Positions 33,270-45,098 of a stretch of DNA of 64,000 nucleotides are shown here, one piece after another. This stretch comes from Rotaria sp. Silwood1 (Eukaryota > Rotifera > Eurotatoria > Philodinida > Philodinidae): positions 2,623,581 to 2,687,580 of the forward strand of contig CAJNOP010000009.1 in NCBI GenBank assembly GCA_905250075.1. The letters are read 5' to 3'. Position 1 is the first letter of the stretch; each line of letters starts with the position of its first letter. Under the pieces are notes generated by a model. The model was given only the letters and a program-made list of their open reading frames with translations, was not told the DNA's origin and did not search any database. Position numbers and translations under genes: made by a program.

Positions 33270-34260
33270 ATTACCTATCTATGAATTTACTTAGCTTCTG
33301 TTTTCGTATGAACGACTTGATTGTCATACTCGCTGGCAGAACTGTTTCGAAATTCTTGATTCTATTCTCTGTCTTAATCAAAGACATTGATTGAAGACAG
33401 TCGAAGTTAACTAAGGTGTGGGTGTAGGTCTGTGGCGAAGAGAGGATCCACACCGTTTCTAAATATAGAAACGATGATGCTGATCTACCGATTTGGTGAA
33501 GCTATTTCTTCCGTCTAGGTAGTTACTAGCCACAGATGAGTAAGCCAATGAATCTCGTGTCGTTTGAGCGACTTAATCATATCAGACTTGATTTCATCGA
33601 TATATACAGCCTTTCTGGATTTGAATGCTCTTATTGCCGCCTGAATCTCATCTGTTGAGATGTCACTAGTATCATCTCATTCTAAAGTACTTTTTGTCTC
33701 ATGTCTAACAGCAGTCATATTGTAGAGCTCTGCGAAATATTCTTTTCATGGAGACAATTTTTTGAATGTAGAAGGTGATCTGTCAGAATACTTCCACTTC
33801 TAAATGATAGTCAAATTGTACTTGATGTCAGACGTTGTCTCAAGAGGATGCCTTTGTTTTAGGCATAACCTTCTTTTCCTTATATCGTGCACGTATATAT
33901 TTGTGTCAATTTTTTGCTGTTTGCCGTCCGACCCATGCTCGGTAGGCAGTTTCCTTTTCGTTGTCGATATCAAACATTTGATCAGTATCGCTGTACAAAA
34001 TACTAGGCGGTACTGAGGAGATACCTCTGCTCCTTTTTTCAATATGCACATCCAATATACTTTTTCGTACATCATCTGTTGCAACAGAAAAGTCGACCAA
34101 CGATTGTCGGGTCGTAGATTCACCCAACATATACTCAGTATATATGCGAATATTTTTGCAATGAAGAAAAGTATTCATTATGAACAAGCCAGTACTATTA
34201 CAAAAGTTCAGCAGCAGTCTACACTATACTATTTTGAACTCGTAGTCATAGTGTTACAAA
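33270..34260 (-). mobile_element. Decayed non-LTR retrotransposon (LINE) reverse-transcriptase relic
   Basis: On the minus strand the 33.5-34.1 kb region reads as the endonuclease-to-RT linker of LINEs: KKGAEVSPQYRLV; then REYFAELYNMTA; then STDEIQAAIRAFKSRKA, the familiar EI..A...K..KA..D pattern just before RT; then a decayed RT start with ENRIKNF. Frames shift and stops interrupt. No 3' tail or target duplication could be fixed. Confidence 0.65.
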
Positions 34261-35850
34261 AGACAATCAGATAGGGCCGTATGCACTTTTCTTTAATAAA
34301 TGCTTTATTAACAAAGTTCTTTTAGCGAAATGTATCGATCCAGTCCAATTGTTCCGGGTGAGATCCAATAATTGAAACTGACCGTAATTCGCCAATTTGG
34401 AACAATTCGATCCAAGTGGTTTCCAGTCGTCGGAGAGGCATTGCGTCCGGGAAATTTTCTCTGAGTAAACTTACGTCATCTGATTCTTCCTACAGTTAAG
34501 GAAATAAAGGAGAATCGAATACTAGGCTAACGCATTATGTACTTGATTGTGCTAGAGCAACTACGATACCATGATTGCTGTAATCTCATCACTGCTAAAA
34601 GAAGCATCAGATGATTAGATATTTGCAAATCTGTCTATAATGATCCAAGAAACCAACACAAGATATGTCTATACTGCTAGAATGAATCTCAAAAGCGACA
34701 TTGTTAGTCGTAGCTGACAATTTACGAAACAGTATGGAATTAATCAATTATTGAGACAGATCTATTTTCAGATCAAAGTCATCTGATGATCTTCTCAAAT
34801 GAAGTGAAATTGTGATAACCAATATGCTCTATTTTTCATCCTTAAATTATCATCATCCTAGTATATTGATATTGACCTGTGTTGATCGTAAAAAATGTTT
34901 AAATACAGAACAAATTATTGATCGAATAATAATGTCAATAATAGATGATACTGAGCAATAAATCGACATTGATGAAGAAAGACTTGACAAAGTTGAACAC
35001 TTATTACAATCTCAAAGTATCTTATTACTAAAATAGCGAGAAAAAGTATTTTTTGCTGATCAAAAACTTTTAAATTTGTGTTTATCGAGCTACTCAATTA
35101 GATGAACCTTTACTTTAAGTCTATGATATTTATTTGACACTATCATCAATCTATCCAAAAATTCTAATTACTGATGTGGCTACTCTGCGAAATGGTTAAA
35201 AACTAGTAAAGCAAAACAACTCTATTAAAAAGAGGTCACAGATTTATGGTGCTATGATTACAAAAATAATATTACTTATTCTGATTTATACGTTCAGTTA
35301 TGAAAGCCCATCACTATAGACTTTTTTGTTTTATGTTACTCTTCTAGTTTTAGCTAATGAACCATGAATTTATAAGTCAATAATTTTTAACAATATGCGA
35401 TATGAAAGAGGTCGAAAAATCATTAAGGTTTCGATTGTTTCATCACCAACACAAAGATTTAGAACGTCGATTCAGAATACTAAATTTCTACTAAAACTCT
35501 CATTGCATCGATTTCAATGATAAAAATGTCGTCGTATTCATAATACGATCGTGTCTTTGAACATAAATCGAAACACTTGTTACAATTATCCGTCTTTTCG
35601 TAACACCTTCAGGTTAGAAATTTTATAGCTTTTCAAGAGAAAATACTATTAAATTGTTTTCATAAGATAAGCAAATGTGTTGACCAACTGAGGTTGGATG
35701 TAAAAGGATAGAAACATGCTGAACAGCATGTTTATTTTTCTTGTTTCTATCTTCATTGCTATAGGTTAGAACAACAAGCAATCACCATTGATAAGCAGAA
35801 AAAAATATTATGTTGTTTGTTCTTCTTTTTTTTTTCTTTTTGACTCATGA
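34261..35850. other. Noncoding or heavily decayed DNA
   Basis: Scattered protein-like fragments with many stops (for example around 34,860-35,200, plus) cannot be assembled into a gene. Confidence 0.35.
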
Positions 35851-35858
35851 GTGAGAGG

Positions 35859-35866
35859 TATAAAAT
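35859..35866 (+). promoter_or_regulatory. TATA box of the DUF1152 gene
   Basis: TATAAAAT lies 49 nt upstream of the ATG at 35915, well placed for a short 5' leader. The bases between are gene-free. Confidence 0.45.
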
Positions 35867-35914
35867 CTACGACTTTGGAATAGATTTGTTTTTGTCAAGT
35901 GAAATAATACAACT

Positions 35915-36882
35915 ATGACAAGTGAAACATTTAAAACGGTTTTTCTTGCTAGTTGTGGAGGTGACTATGATATATTTGGTGCTCTACCATATTATTTTAG
36001 AATGAAATCTTCTGGAAATTATGATGTTACACTTATCAATTATACTTTCACAAAACATAATCTTTTATCTAAATACAGCCAACAATTAACAAAATTACTC
36101 TTTCGTGTTGATCCAAGAACGGACGTCAGCCGACTGACCGATAATATCTATTTTCCTAAACAACGTCTTGCTAATGAATTTCGAATGCCTATTTATGCGA
36201 TCTTATGTGATCATGATGAAACACGTATTGATTTAATCGTCGAAGCCTATAAATATTTAATACAAGAACGTACTATTGATGAACTCGTCTTGATTGATGG
36301 TGGCTCAGATGTTTTATTAACAGGCAATGAACAACAATTGGATAAATAATATACATTATTTGGAAAGCTCTTTGTTGAAAATATTAATTTATTATAGGAA
36401 CTCCGGTTGAAGACATGTCACATGCACGTGCTGTTCAACTTTTATCCTCAGATAAGATTAAATCAAAATGCATCGTAGTCATCGGCATTAATCTTGAAGT
36501 AGGTCATGGTGTTCTAAAATCTGACATCAATGTACGATTAACTGCTCTTTCTCCTTATGCTGATTTCACATGGTTGTGGAAATATGAACATGATGATGCT
36601 GTTCGCTACTATGTAGATATTTTTACTCGTTGTTGTCCTCGTCATTCGATTGTACATAGTCTCATCTGTGCTCCATTACAAGGTCGAACAGGATACTATT
36701 TGTCTGAACACTTAAGAGGTCGTATTACTAAATCCGTCGCTCCAATTAGTGAAGAAACATGTGTTTCAATCGGTTATCATTTGGATGATGTTATGCGTGA
36801 CAATGTCTATTTTAAACGTTTGACACCTGAAATGAACTTGAAACAAGTACATGATGTAATTTTTAGTAGAAAAAAGAAATGA
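35915..36882 (+). CDS. DUF1152-family protein, two exons with a non-canonical intron
   Basis: Exon 1 is 35915-36341 and exon 2 is 36398-36882, giving 303 residues. The N-terminus has LASCGGDYDIFGALPYYF, a GG.D..G nucleotide-binding-like motif; the middle has LVLIDGGSDVLLTGNE; and splicing restores LGTPVEDM, the conserved glycine/proline/acid block of DUF1152. DUF1152 is found mostly in prokaryotes; its biochemical function is unknown to me. The intron (56 bp, 36342-36397) ends normally in TTATAG but starts AT (ATAAATAAT) where GT is expected. Unspliced, translation stops at a TAA (36347-36349) after 144 codons. Either the site is a mutated or mis-sequenced GT, or this allele is impaired. There is no signal peptide. 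Prokaryotic ancestry is possible, but the intron shows eukaryotic residence. Confidence 0.75.
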
Positions 36883-37810
36883 TCTATCCAACATAGAGAC
36901 TGTAGTCTCTCAAAGATTGGTTTTTCTTCTCTCGGCATTGCAGTTAAGACATCTCATAATATGGGATCGAAGCAGTTGTCCAAAATGAACTTCATCTATT
37001 TGTAATAAGATTTTATTAATAGGTAAAACAGTATGAGTTGAGCTTCTTCAAAAAATGAATAATTCTAGTCTATCTTTGCACATTGAATATTGAAGTAAAA
37101 AAAAAACAAGATGACTATGTGAAAGAAAAATGTTTTGTTAAAACGTGATAAGTGTATGAATCGAAAAAGCTGTTCTACATTTGAATTTATCTTTGTATTC
37201 GATATCGAGAAGAAATATTAAGTTGGTATATATGAAATGTTGAACAAAAACAACACGTAAAAACGAAAAGTAGGAGAAGAGTTCGTATGAATACAAACAG
37301 ACATGTCAATATCAAAAGAATTTTCGAGCTTCTTGCATCAGAACTATATCTCTCTTTTCTGACTCATTACAATATGGTAACTTACAAAGTACATAGCCAC
37401 AGAACAACATATATGACTCCAAATAAAGCGAAGCAGCATGTGTCATGGTACCTCTTTCTCTGTTAACTAGTCACCCAAGCAACATGATTTGTTGCATTGA
37501 AAAATTCTTTTATGTTTACTATTGAAAATTAAAACGAATTTATTGAGATACATTAACATTTACAGAAATGAACCCATCGGCGGGCCAGGGTCATTTTTTT
37601 TGATATGGCAAAATTATTAAAAAGTGTAAGGAACTTATAAAAAAAATAGAACCTTAAATTTTGTTCATATATTTTGATTTTCATACTAAGTTTCTACTGT
37701 AGGCATCTTGTTCATATTATATGTATTATTTTCATTCTTAAAAGCAACAAAAAAAATATGACATCACAAACTTTTCATAAAAAAACTTCATCAATACAAT
37801 CAAAATAACG
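36883..37810. other. Intergenic DNA
   Basis: AT-rich; no gene seen. Confidence 0.4.
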
Positions 37811-38775
37811 GGTGATCGAAAATCATTTGAACGACATGTTCGTTCATTTTTGACCCACCTGATAGTATTTCCGACGAGTCAAAATCTATGCGTTAGAATC
37901 AAAATTTTGTGCTCTTTCAGAATATGGACTTAGAAATTTTATGCCGACTTCTGTTCGAGAGTAGTGAAACAATCTTTGAAAGGTCCAAAAACTTAGTTTG
38001 GACGGAAATTTTGTCCACACATTTTGTATTTTTACTGTTGTCATCCGAAACTAAAAGATGGAACCTTCATTATTATACGAGCTTGTAGAACAAAACCTAT
38101 CCTACAAAATGTACTGTGTGAGTATTTTTTTTCTATGGACAAGACTTCTGAGTATTCGTTTTTCCTAAATCGTCATTTTTGAAAAATCGTTTTTTTATCA
38201 AAAGCGTTTTATTTGGACAGTAGCTCTTGGAAAAATGCGTATAGTTTACCTTGGGAAAAGCTACAGCTTAGTTCAATATCATATTTTGTAAAGAATTGTT
38301 TGCTCTACGAAACTACGGTATCCGAGAATTTTTAGCATCTTCACAAAGAAATTTGTATGGGTTAGCAGAACCTGTTTCTTCGCAGTTCAAACTAACTATT
38401 TAAGCCTTTTAAAGGTCTCCTCACTTCTCTCGAACAAAAATAGACACAACGTGTTTAGACCCATATCCAGAAAGAGCACAAAATTCTGGTCCTAATCCAT
38501 AGTTTTGACTCATCTAAAAATGCTTTCAAGCAAGCCAAAACAAATGAATATTTTGATCAGAAACTTCGACCCAAGCGTTCCGTCCAAATTAATTTGTTGG
38601 GTCTTTCAAAGATTATTTCACTACTCTCGAACAGAAATCGACATAAAATTTCTAAGCCCATATTCGGAAAGATCAGAAAGTTCTGATTCTAACGCATAGA
38701 TTTTGACTCGTCGGAAATACTTTCAGGCGAGTCAAAAGTGAACAAACATTTTGTCCAAATAATTTTCGATCAACC
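37811..38775. mobile_element. Inverted-repeat element, 965 bp, with a duplicated right arm
   Basis: The left end GGTGATCGAAAATCATTTG is mirrored by CAAATAATTTTCGATCAACC at the right. Arms of about 185-200 bp match (CGAGTCAAAATCTATGCGTTA against TAACGCATAGATTTTGACTCG). A diverged second copy of the right arm lies at about 38422-38565 as a direct repeat. There is no transposase. A target duplication is not clear. Confidence 0.75.
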
Positions 38776-40249
38776 ATTATATCACTTCGAGAAAAAATAG
38801 GTAAATCGAGCGTATCTGAGAATACCTCTATGAAAAAGCAGGAGTCATTTCTGGTCTAATTTTTTTTACTCACTTCCGATTAAAGATTGGATCGAAAAAT
38901 ATAGTCGTACAGGAAAGCCCATAATGAACGAAAATTTTGGTATGGCAACTGCCACACCTTGCCACCATGGTGACCCGTCACTGAGTGAGCCTGAAGTAAG
39001 CACTTTTCTTTAAAAATCTCAATTTTTTCAAATTTTTTCCTCGGATTGTTTACGCAAAAAATGAAGAAATCATAAATTAACCTGTGTTATGCATATATTT
39101 AGATAGTAATATTTTAATACAGCAAACATCATTTGTTCTTTCATGAGCCATTGAATATTACAAGAATTCTGTTGTCTATAAAATCAAAAACAAAAGAAGC
39201 AATAAATATTGTATTAGTTTGACGCCAAGAAAAAACATATAGATGACTATAATCATTTCTTACTTCATTAGAATCGTTGATGATTTTAAAACTCAGGTGT
39301 GAAACTATCATTATCACTACTTCTCAATAAGTCTTCTTAGATGATAGGATCGACGATCATATCTGTGGCTCGGTGATACGAACTCATATGAAAGTCATCA
39401 ATCGCTCAATTTACTAAACATTACACACATTCTTATAGTGCTTGATTTTAATTGTGAACAATCAAAATTTGATCGACGTGTTCACATGTATATTCACATT
39501 TATGATATGCGGATGTGGGTATGAAAAGAACGTTGTTCTTTTTTTTTTCTATCAATATATCACATTCTTAGATGATCTGCTTTACTGTTGATCGACTCAA
39601 TAATTCAAGAAGCAGCAATGATGTGGAATATTGACCGAATACGCTATGTATGCAATTAAGAATTTGTTATTATATTCATGGATGAACTGGCTTATTACAT
39701 TAATTTTGAAACACGTAATTCAATGACTATAAAAATTGTTCAAGATGTTCCTAGTCATTAAATTGCGATTTTAGATCTCTAGTAGTACCGTTCTAAATGA
39801 GTCCTGACATAACAAAAAAATAGATCCGTTTTCTACTTCATGTATAATGTCGACGGGATGAAAAAAAATCTCAGATGCGAGGCATCTTGAAAATCAATCC
39901 TGATACTGTGACAAACACCGATTAAAACCAACAAGTCTAATTTTAAAAGTATAAAATAAGAGATGATGGACTTTAAGGTCCCTCTCTCTCTTGAAATCGA
40001 AAATAAGTCATCCTATATTCTATCGCATTCTTTATTACTTTTTCGGACTTTGATTCAGATCTGCATTTATTCCCATGGTATTAAATATGTTTGTGTCGCA
40101 CTTTAGCTTTCGCCTCCCATTTGGCTAATACCATCGTGCTATAATCTCAACCTTCGTTCTCTTTCTATCGCGTTTTATCTATTTATTAAAGCCCAACCAT
40201 ATGGTATTGTACTCATTCATTCCGATACTACGATTCGCATATTCGAAAC
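38776..40249. other. Intergenic DNA upstream of the TIL gene
   Basis: No gene is recognised. Confidence 0.4.
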
Positions 40250-40927
40250 ATGGCCTTGATTCTACATGTGTTTATCAAACTCTTACTTGTGCATATTGCG
40301 ATTGCTCAAAGTTTAGGTAAAAATATTTCTAGAATAGGTGTTGATCAATTGAAAGTTTTTCAATGAATAGTAGTTAATCAATGTGGTGAAAACGAAGAAT
40401 ACACTTGTGGTTTAACTTGTATTGAAACATGCGACTACAAACCTAAAATTTGCATAAAGGTGTGTAAGTTCGGCTGTTTTTGCAAAGAAGGATATGTACG
40501 AGAATCGAACGATACCGAAAGCCGTTGCATCAAACGTGAAGAATGTAAGCCAAGTGACGTTCACAATTGTGGTGAGAACGAGATGTTCTTGACGTGTGGC
40601 TCTACATGTCCACCGGTATGTGAAGATTGGTCTTATCCACTTCCAAAACCACCAAAAAAATGTCCAAAAATGTGCGTTCAAGGTTGTTTCTGCAAGGCAG
40701 GCTTGTATCGTACGAAAGATGGTAGATGTGTTGAACCCAAAGAATGTTGTGGCATGAACGAAGTATTCACCGATTGTGGTTCAGCATGTCCCGAAACTTG
40801 TAATAACAAGCCTGAATTTTGCACGGAACAATGTATCACTGGATGTTTTTGTCGTCTTTCGGATTATGTGCGCATGAATAACAGCACTGGTAGTCTTTGT
40901 ATTCATCGTAACGTATGTCCAAAATAG
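40250..40927 (+). CDS. Secreted protein with three TIL (trypsin-inhibitor-like) domains
   Basis: Exon 1 is 40250-40316 and exon 2 is 40374-40927, with a 57-bp GT-AG intron, giving 206 residues. Residues 1 to about 20 form a signal peptide (hydrophobic IKLLLVHIAIA, then Q). Three consecutive cysteine-rich modules follow, each with the ten cysteines of a TIL domain: CGENEEYTCG..C...C, CGENEMFLTCG..C...C and CGMNEVFTDCG..C...C, each closing with GCFC...C...C. TIL domains usually inhibit extracellular serine proteases with a reactive loop between cysteines 5 and 6, and also occur in mucin-like or adhesive proteins. Inhibition is therefore likely but not shown. A role in digestion control or defence is speculation. 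The downstream AATAAA at 40983 fits a short 3' UTR. An open frame on the opposite strand is a shadow. Confidence 0.9.
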
Positions 40928-40982
40928 TGGCTGATGATTTATGGATACGAACATAATTGAATCTTTCTAAACATTAGAATTT

Positions 40983-40988
40983 AATAAA
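40983..40988 (+). promoter_or_regulatory. Polyadenylation signal of the TIL gene
   Basis: AATAAA lies 56 nt after the stop codon. Confidence 0.5.
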
Positions 40989-42283
40989 ACAAAATAATGA
41001 AACAAATAAAACTTCTTCAATTCATTATTTCCGATTCATATAATACATTTTTGTAGAATGTCAGAGAAAGATTTTTTTGTAACTGATAATACGTTTTTTT
41101 ATTCGATTTTCCAAAGGTATACTGAACTTATTTCTATTTCACATGTTTGACCAGAAAATTTAGTTTTCATCAGCAACATGATCTTATCTCCTGTCATATG
41201 TATAGTGAAATCAAATGGATATGATTGGCAGAGCTAATGCTGTCAGAAGTACCGAAACCCATCACAAATATATTGACTACAATATTGTTCTAGATCCATA
41301 ATCATAAGTGTTTATCATGTACAATAATTCTAAAACAACTTCGATAATTAAAACTGTAATTCCGTTGACAAAGCAACCTAGATTTCATTGCTGGTAGAAA
41401 GAGACATTCCTTTGCTAATTATTTTGTCCAGATGTTTTGACAAGTTTAATATTTATTAACTTGTATTTTTTTCAGATTATCTATAAGTATTTTCAGTTGC
41501 CGTCTTGTGTCATTTTCGATATACAATGCTCTATTACAACAAGTATAAAACGCTTTAATCTCCATTTCCTTTTTCTTTTTTTCTACGTTTTACAAGCTTC
41601 TAAGATATTAGTGTTAACAATGTATGTAGCAACAAACACAAATTCAATAATCTTAGTATGTGAAAGATCAAATTGATGCGTTGCCGGTGGTACGTTAATC
41701 GACAATACAAACGATCTATACTCAGTCGACCCTATGGAAGATAAAATATTTTTAAATTCATTAGTAATGTATCTGTTAGTACAAAATAAAAACATTTTTT
41801 AACTAGATGATCACATAAAAATAAGGCTGATATTTTTTGTTAATTTCAATGATTTGTAAATAATATGGAGAAAAGTTTATAATTTCCTCAAGACCCTTTA
41901 GATGACTAGCGACCATTGTTGATAATTTGCACTGTAATGAATATAGAATAGATACCATATGAATTTATGTATTTAATCCATGTACACTTCACACGATTTA
42001 TAGTTTGAAAGATACATAATGGATGAATTCAACTAAATTATATGACTATTCGCGGAACTAATGTTTAACAAACTTCCTTCTTTATCATTACTTGCTTAAA
42101 ATGCATTTGAGTTAATGCGCAGAAGAACTTTGTATAATTCATAAAAATATGTCTGTCAACCAAAGAACATCGGACGATGAAAAAAACAAGTACAAAGAAC
42201 ATCCTGACTAGGCATGTAATAATTAAAACTTGAATTCTTAAAACAATAAATTATCGATTGGTGATGTACTAGAGAATCTTGAC
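40989..42283. other. Intergenic DNA
   Basis: AT-rich; short open frames at 41437-41795 have no features. No gene is supported. Confidence 0.4.
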
Positions 42284-42836
42284 TAGACTTCTGCGTGACC
42301 ACGTTTTTTCAGTCACGTCACGTCACGGTCACGAGCTGCCTGGTCACGGTCACGTTCATAGTCACGGAGTTTTTTTGAAACTAGTCACGATCACGTCACG
42401 GTCACGAGCTGCCTGGTCACGATCACGGTCATAGTCACGAAAATTTTTCGAAACTAGTCACGGTCACGTCACGGTCACGGAAATTTTGGATTACTAGCTG
42501 GATTTTTGTGCTACAAAATCAAGATTTATATTGATTTCACATATTTTCTCTGTAAAAAACGCAGAAAACACGTAAATCAATTAAAATCTTGATTTTTTTT
42601 CACAAAAATTAGATTTCTAATCTCAAAATTTTTCACCATTAAGTCACGATCACGAGCTATTTGGTCACGATCATGAGCTATTTGGTCACGGTCACGAGCT
42701 ATTTGGTCACGATCATGAGCTATTTGGTCACGGTCACGAGCTATTTGGTCACGGTCACGATCCCAGTCACGACAATTTTTCGAAAACTAGTCACGAGAGG
42801 CCGTGACCGTGACCGTGACCATTTTGCAGAAGTCTA
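42284..42836. mobile_element. hAT-type MITE (553 bp) filled with GTCACG minisatellite
   Basis: The ends TAGACTTCTGC and GCAGAAGTCTA are perfect 11-bp terminal inverted repeats, flanked by the exact 8-bp duplication ATCTTGAC (42276-42283 and 42837-42844), the hAT hallmark. Much of the interior consists of GTCACG and GATCACG words combined as GGTCACGGTCACGAGCT with variants, several in tandem (about 42650-42760). There is no coding sequence. Confidence 0.92.
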
Positions 42837-42844
42837 ATCTTGAC

Positions 42845-43887
42845 ATATATGCGGATAATGAAAAATATTTCGGATTCTTTAAACACATGTTTATACTTCT
42901 TGGACGAACAAATGGATAGTTGAAACAGTCGACACTTGAATACAAATTTGAATTCTTACACTAATAAAGATTGAGGAACAATGCCGAAAATTGGATAATA
43001 ACTTACGAATTTCATAATTCTCACTAGAAGCAACTTATGTCGAAACCAATTTAAGATATTTAACTATACGATTCTATTTTATCACGGGGGTTTCTATTAA
43101 ATATGTTTTTATTTATTCTATTTGCTGACTTATGAAAACTGAGAAAATCTTACATCATCATTTCATTCAATCTTATTAATGAAGACTTTCCAAAACCTAT
43201 ATGTTCACAGCTTGAGATGAAAACATTCCTACTATTCAAGCAATCATGTACTGTAGCAACTTCGAATGACAAATAATCGAATCAAAATTGGACCATCTTC
43301 AAACAACAACACTATCAAAACCGAGACTTATACTTTGTGTTCGATATGTTCGAAATGCAACCTAATTAATATTTTTCTTATGTTAGATTTATAAATATCC
43401 CAAAGAACCATGCTGACTTCAAGATTTTTCCATTAATACAATAATATTTATCGAACATATTTATATTTAACAATGTATCGACTAAACCATGTTTCATTTA
43501 AATTTTGAAATAAGTGATAAACTTTTTGTTCATCGATTCTTTTATTAGTATTAATTATTATTGTCAACAGAGGATTTTTTTAATGATAAACAGTGAAAAG
43601 AATTTTATTTATGTAGAAAATTCTATAAAATATGTTTTTAAACAAATGTATGTGAGCTTTAAATGAAGATGAGTCCATTTTTGTCCTTAAGATAGATATT
43701 TACCGACGCAATATATCTTTTTCAGTCGATCCCATTGTGTTCGAGTACATATTTACTATAATTGCGTGATATAGTTAGACGAGATTTTATCACTATTTGA
43801 CGAGAGCATAATAAAAGGTCAAATGATTATCGAGAATGGCACGAACTATGTATCGTTCGAAGAAAGATAAAACGTGATCGAGGTCCA
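42845..43887. other. Intergenic DNA
   Basis: AT-rich; no gene recognised. Confidence 0.4.
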
Positions 43888-43895
43888 TATAAAAA
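43888..43895 (+). promoter_or_regulatory. TATA-like element of the coiled-coil gene
   Basis: TATAAAAA lies about 100 nt before the ATG at 43996, with a second TATATATA at about 43910. Placement allows a short 5' UTR. Confidence 0.3.
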
Positions 43896-43995
43896 CATAC
43901 TTGTCCGTATATATAGTTGTACTATTTGCCTTCTCGCATTACATATATATTATAAACATTTTATGCGTATAACGATAAATTAAAGTCAATCGATA

Positions 43996-44960
43996 ATGTC
44001 CTATGTAAGTACCTCTGCTATGAACGTTACATCAAATTCCGGATCAACTAAAATACATTCAACACAAGCTGAAAATGTTCATGTACATTCAGTTGTTCAA
44101 ACTGAAACCGAATCAAAAGTTAATATTGAAAATGCAAAAAAGATAACTGATCTTATGGCTCGACTTGGTATGTCTAATAAAATGAATAGAAAAGAAAATT
44201 TTTTTTTTTTATTTTGTTGTATTTAAGGATCAACACATCGTCAAGTTGATGAATATTCACGTAAACGTACTGCAGAAATCAGTGAAGCTGTTGCTAAATC
44301 AATTAAGAAAATTGTTGCCGAAACACAAGAACATCAACAGCAACTTCTTGCTGATGCTAATTTACGCACAGCTGGTATTTATTTAATCAGTTTTATTTTA
44401 GAATGAAAAATTTTTCTCTTGTTAGCAATTGAACATGATTGTAAACTTAAAATTCAAGAACATATTGCTAAAATTGATGTTGAAAAAGCAACTTTACTTG
44501 CTCAACTTGAAAAAGAACTTAATATTCGACAAGAACTTATTCTTGAATCAGCACGTCAACGCATTGATGAACTTGATGAAGAAGCTAATCGTTTAAAGAT
44601 GGTATATTAATATAAAAAATTTTATTTTCTTACATAATTTTTTTTCATCTATAGGGTGTTCTTAGAGAAGCTCAAGCTCAAACCAATGCAAAAATTAGTA
44701 AAGACTTCCATTGAACTATATCATTAATTTATTTAATTTTATCTTAGATCATATTGCTGAACAAGTTGTTGCACTTGGACAAGAAGATGCTTCGCATCGT
44801 CTTGCATCAACTACAACGACAGTATGTATCTTCATGTTTTTCATTTTATTAGTTAAAATATTCTAATTATATATTATGATTAAAGGTTATTACAACCAAA
44901 GCAGAAGCTACTAATAAAACTCATGTTGAATCAACAAAATCAACTAATAATTCATCATAA
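43996..44960 (+). CDS. Hydrophilic coiled-coil protein, CAHS-like in layout
   Basis: There are six exons: 43996-44167, 44228-44374, 44426-44601, 44655-44697, 44748-44821 and 44886-44960. All introns are GT-AG and 50-64 bp, with phases that join cleanly, giving 228 residues. The N-terminal ~45 residues are Ser/Thr/Val/His-rich and probably disordered. The central ~130 residues are strongly helical and charged (EISEAVAKSIKKIVAET, LEKELNIRQELILESARQR, ELDEEANRLK). The C-terminus is Thr/Ser/Asn-rich (STTTTVITTK, NNSS). A long charged helix between disordered tails, with a KEL..RQELI.SA..R segment, resembles tardigrade CAHS heat-soluble proteins; homology is not proven. There is no signal peptide or membrane segment, so it is cytosolic. 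A role in desiccation or stress gel formation is inference; a plain structural coiled coil is the alternative. Confidence 0.75.
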
Positions 44961-45092
44961 TCATGTGTTTAATCTCAACATTCTCTATAAATCAAATGAT
45001 ACATATGAATGTTCTTTTTTCTTTGAAGAATATTTTATTCTCGCCTTTGTTTATTGAATGCTTTTTTGTTGTGTGAGCTTTGATTTACATTT

Positions 45093-45098
45093 AATAAA
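45093..45098 (+). promoter_or_regulatory. Polyadenylation signal of the coiled-coil gene
   Basis: AATAAA lies about 130 nt after the stop. Confidence 0.4.

Noticed and set aside
42284-42836. GTCACG tract as a CRISPR array or regulatory enhancer
   Set aside because: The repeats are short, overlapping and inside a hAT-type MITE with target duplication; a transposon-borne minisatellite explains them.
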